From NCBI GenBank assembly GCA_964469935.1, contig CAYXZQ010000018.1, positions 1 to 30,976 on the forward strand: DNA of 30,976 nt, in the 5' to 3' direction. Source of the stretch: CAYXZQ01 sp964469935 (GTDB lineage Archaea; Nanobdellota; Nanobdellia; Woesearchaeales; DSVV01). The position numbers and the translations under genes were made by a program. The notes beneath the pieces were generated by a model. The model was not told where the DNA came from and searched no databases. It worked only from the letters and a program-made list of their open reading frames with translations. The first letter of the stretch is position 1; every line of letters starts with the position of its first letter. This document shows positions 30,343 through 30,976 of this stretch, in pieces.

Positions 30343-30374
30343 GATTATAAATATTTTTTGGAAATGTTTTTAAA
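30343..30374. promoter_or_regulatory. Divergent promoters of the two membrane-protein genes
   Basis: Minus-strand ATTTATAATCC (30343-30353) serves the gene starting at 30322; plus-strand GTTTTTAAA (about 30366-30374) lies about 27 bases before the ATG at 30397 and argues against an in-frame ATG at 30358, which lies upstream of this box. Confidence 0.45.
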
Positions 30375-30396
30375 GTTCGTTTCTTCAGGCTGGGAT

Positions 30397-30765
30397 ATGG
30401 AGCCTATGACAATGCTCGTGATCGTTTATTTGGGATCTTCCCTGATTCTCAGCTATCATTCACTCCGCTACGAGACCCTCAGGGGCGAGCTCGCAGACTA
30501 CCTGAGGACCAACTATCCTGATTACTACAAGGATATCGCAAAATCGTTCATGGGCATGAAGAACGGTCCCGGGTCAGTCATCGCTGAGAGGATACGGCGC
30601 AGGAGCTTCACGCTCCCGAAAGACAAGTTTCTGGACTTGAAATATGCAGAGTTCTACCGAAGGGAGAGGTACATATACGTCTGCTCAGTCCTCTTCGTCC
30701 TTGCGTTTGCCATCCAGTACGGTATCTCGAGATTCACTTCGGATGGCGGATTTTTTTGGTGGTGA
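30397..30765 (+). CDS. Two-helix membrane protein, paralogue of the 17784 gene
   Basis: 122 residues from the ATG at 30397 (leaderless position after the TATA element). Helix 1 is MLVIVYLGSSLILSY, then the charged ETLRGELADYLRTNYPDYYK, a cytosolic loop with RIRRRSFTLPKDKF, and helix 2 (YVCSVLFVLAFAIQYG). The order and the YPDYY box mirror the gene at 17784-18116. No described family is recognised. Confidence 0.6.
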   Translation: MEPMTMLVIVYLGSSLILSYHSLRYETLRGELADYLRTNYPDYYKDIAKSFMGMKNGPGSVIAERIRRRSFTLPKDKFLDLKYAEFYRRERYIYVCSVLFVLAFAIQYGISRFTSDGGFFWW

Positions 30766-30766
30766 G

Positions 30767-30790
30767 CCGGAAATCCTCCGGATGTTTTTA
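30767..30790 (+). terminator. Hairpin plus T-tract after the 30397 gene
   Basis: CCGGA-AATCC-TCCGG (30767-30781) is a perfect 5-bp hairpin followed by ATGTTTTTA, an intrinsic-terminator-like arrangement 2 bases after the stop codon. Confidence 0.4.
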
Positions 30791-30797
30791 AAGAATA

Positions 30798-30976
30798 TCA
30801 ATCTAGATTATTCAACAGCCCAGCGAGCATCCTGTCTGTGGGTTCAATGAACTTTTGAGGTCTTATCAGGTGCTCGTGTTTCTGCTTCATCTTCATCAGT
30901 TTTTCCACTGAGAATTCTTCGGGGTTTGCGTCAGTGATGGCCAGGGCAGAGAAATTCTCGAATGCGTTTCTTTCGG
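30798..30976 (-). CDS. C-terminal part of an unidentified protein (5' end outside window)
   Basis: An open minus-strand frame runs from the window edge to a TGA at 30798-30800, about 58 residues. It contains ERNAFENFSALAIT, NPEEFSVEKLMKMKQKHEHL and ends AGLLNNLD. The RNxFEN...NPExFSVEKLMxMKxKHE pattern resembles the helix that follows the His-His centre in some HNH-type proteins (RNxxENxxLLCxxHH...PExYTVExLxxMKxxHE), but the His pair is not present here. The identity is therefore open. Confidence 0.55.
   Translation of the reverse strand, partial: ERNAFENFSALAITDANPEEFSVEKLMKMKQKHEHLIRPQKFIEPTDRMLAGLLNNLD

Overview
The window reads as an archaeal chromosome segment, most likely from a DPANN-type lineage (assignment inferred, not tested). 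Supporting signs are TATA boxes 25-35 bp before many starts, frequent leaderless starts, an archaeal pilin, a Taw1 wyosine enzyme, form III RuBisCO, a PolB2-type polymerase, DUF655 and DUF1385 proteins, an NFACT RNA-binding domain, tRNA genes with archaeal-style promoters and Cys-rich secreted proteins. Coding density is very high. No stretch above about 300 bases lacks a gene; the largest gaps are 28000-28227 and 29407-29676.

Layout. 1-4176: end of an endonuclease IV gene coupled to a cation antiporter, a lipoprotein-like phospholipase D, a tail-anchored CBS protein and a DUF1385 membrane protein. 4276-8597: type IV pilin, stand-alone NFACT-R protein, NAD(P)H-hydrate dehydratase, then an operon of one Cys-rich lipoprotein and two paralogous Cys-rich exported proteins. 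8594-11545: DUF655, form III RuBisCO, small membrane proteins, tRNA-Pro(CGG) and a second tRNA with a 50-nt anticodon-loop region. 11563-12892: oxygen-defence operon (membrane protein, rubrerythrin, 38-residue Cys protein, superoxide reductase). 12932-16051: gnd-pgl-zwf, a whole oxidative pentose phosphate branch. 16098-17715: glutaredoxin, a 34-residue Cys peptide and Taw1.

18190-25836 is the most unusual part. A minus-strand block encodes HNH nuclease, degenerate RecA-like protein, 113-residue helical protein, PolB2-like polymerase and CYTH protein. Upstream of it is an SRAP (HMCES/YedK-type) gene. Between SRAP and the block lies an AT-richer 1.7-kb segment with a multi-TM membrane serpin, bounded by an 87-bp direct repeat made from the last 29 codons of the SRAP gene. 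The simplest reading is that the serpin segment entered at the SRAP 3' end and split a former SRAP-HNH-RecA-like-PolB2 run. Divergent from SRAP is a gene whose product joins a sigma-70 region-4-like helix-turn-helix to an RNA polymerase alpha-CTD-like domain, both bacterial-type modules.

25841-30976: Tat-like exported protein, DEAD-box-type helicase, Fe/Mn superoxide dismutase, a RelE-type toxin with winged-helix antitoxin and palindromic operator, small membrane proteins and a truncated HNH-tail-like gene.

Together the genes suggest an organism that makes ribulose phosphates oxidatively, has RuBisCO III, meets oxygen occasionally (SOD, SOR, rubrerythrin, glutaredoxin) and keeps a dedicated DNA-damage-tolerance locus.
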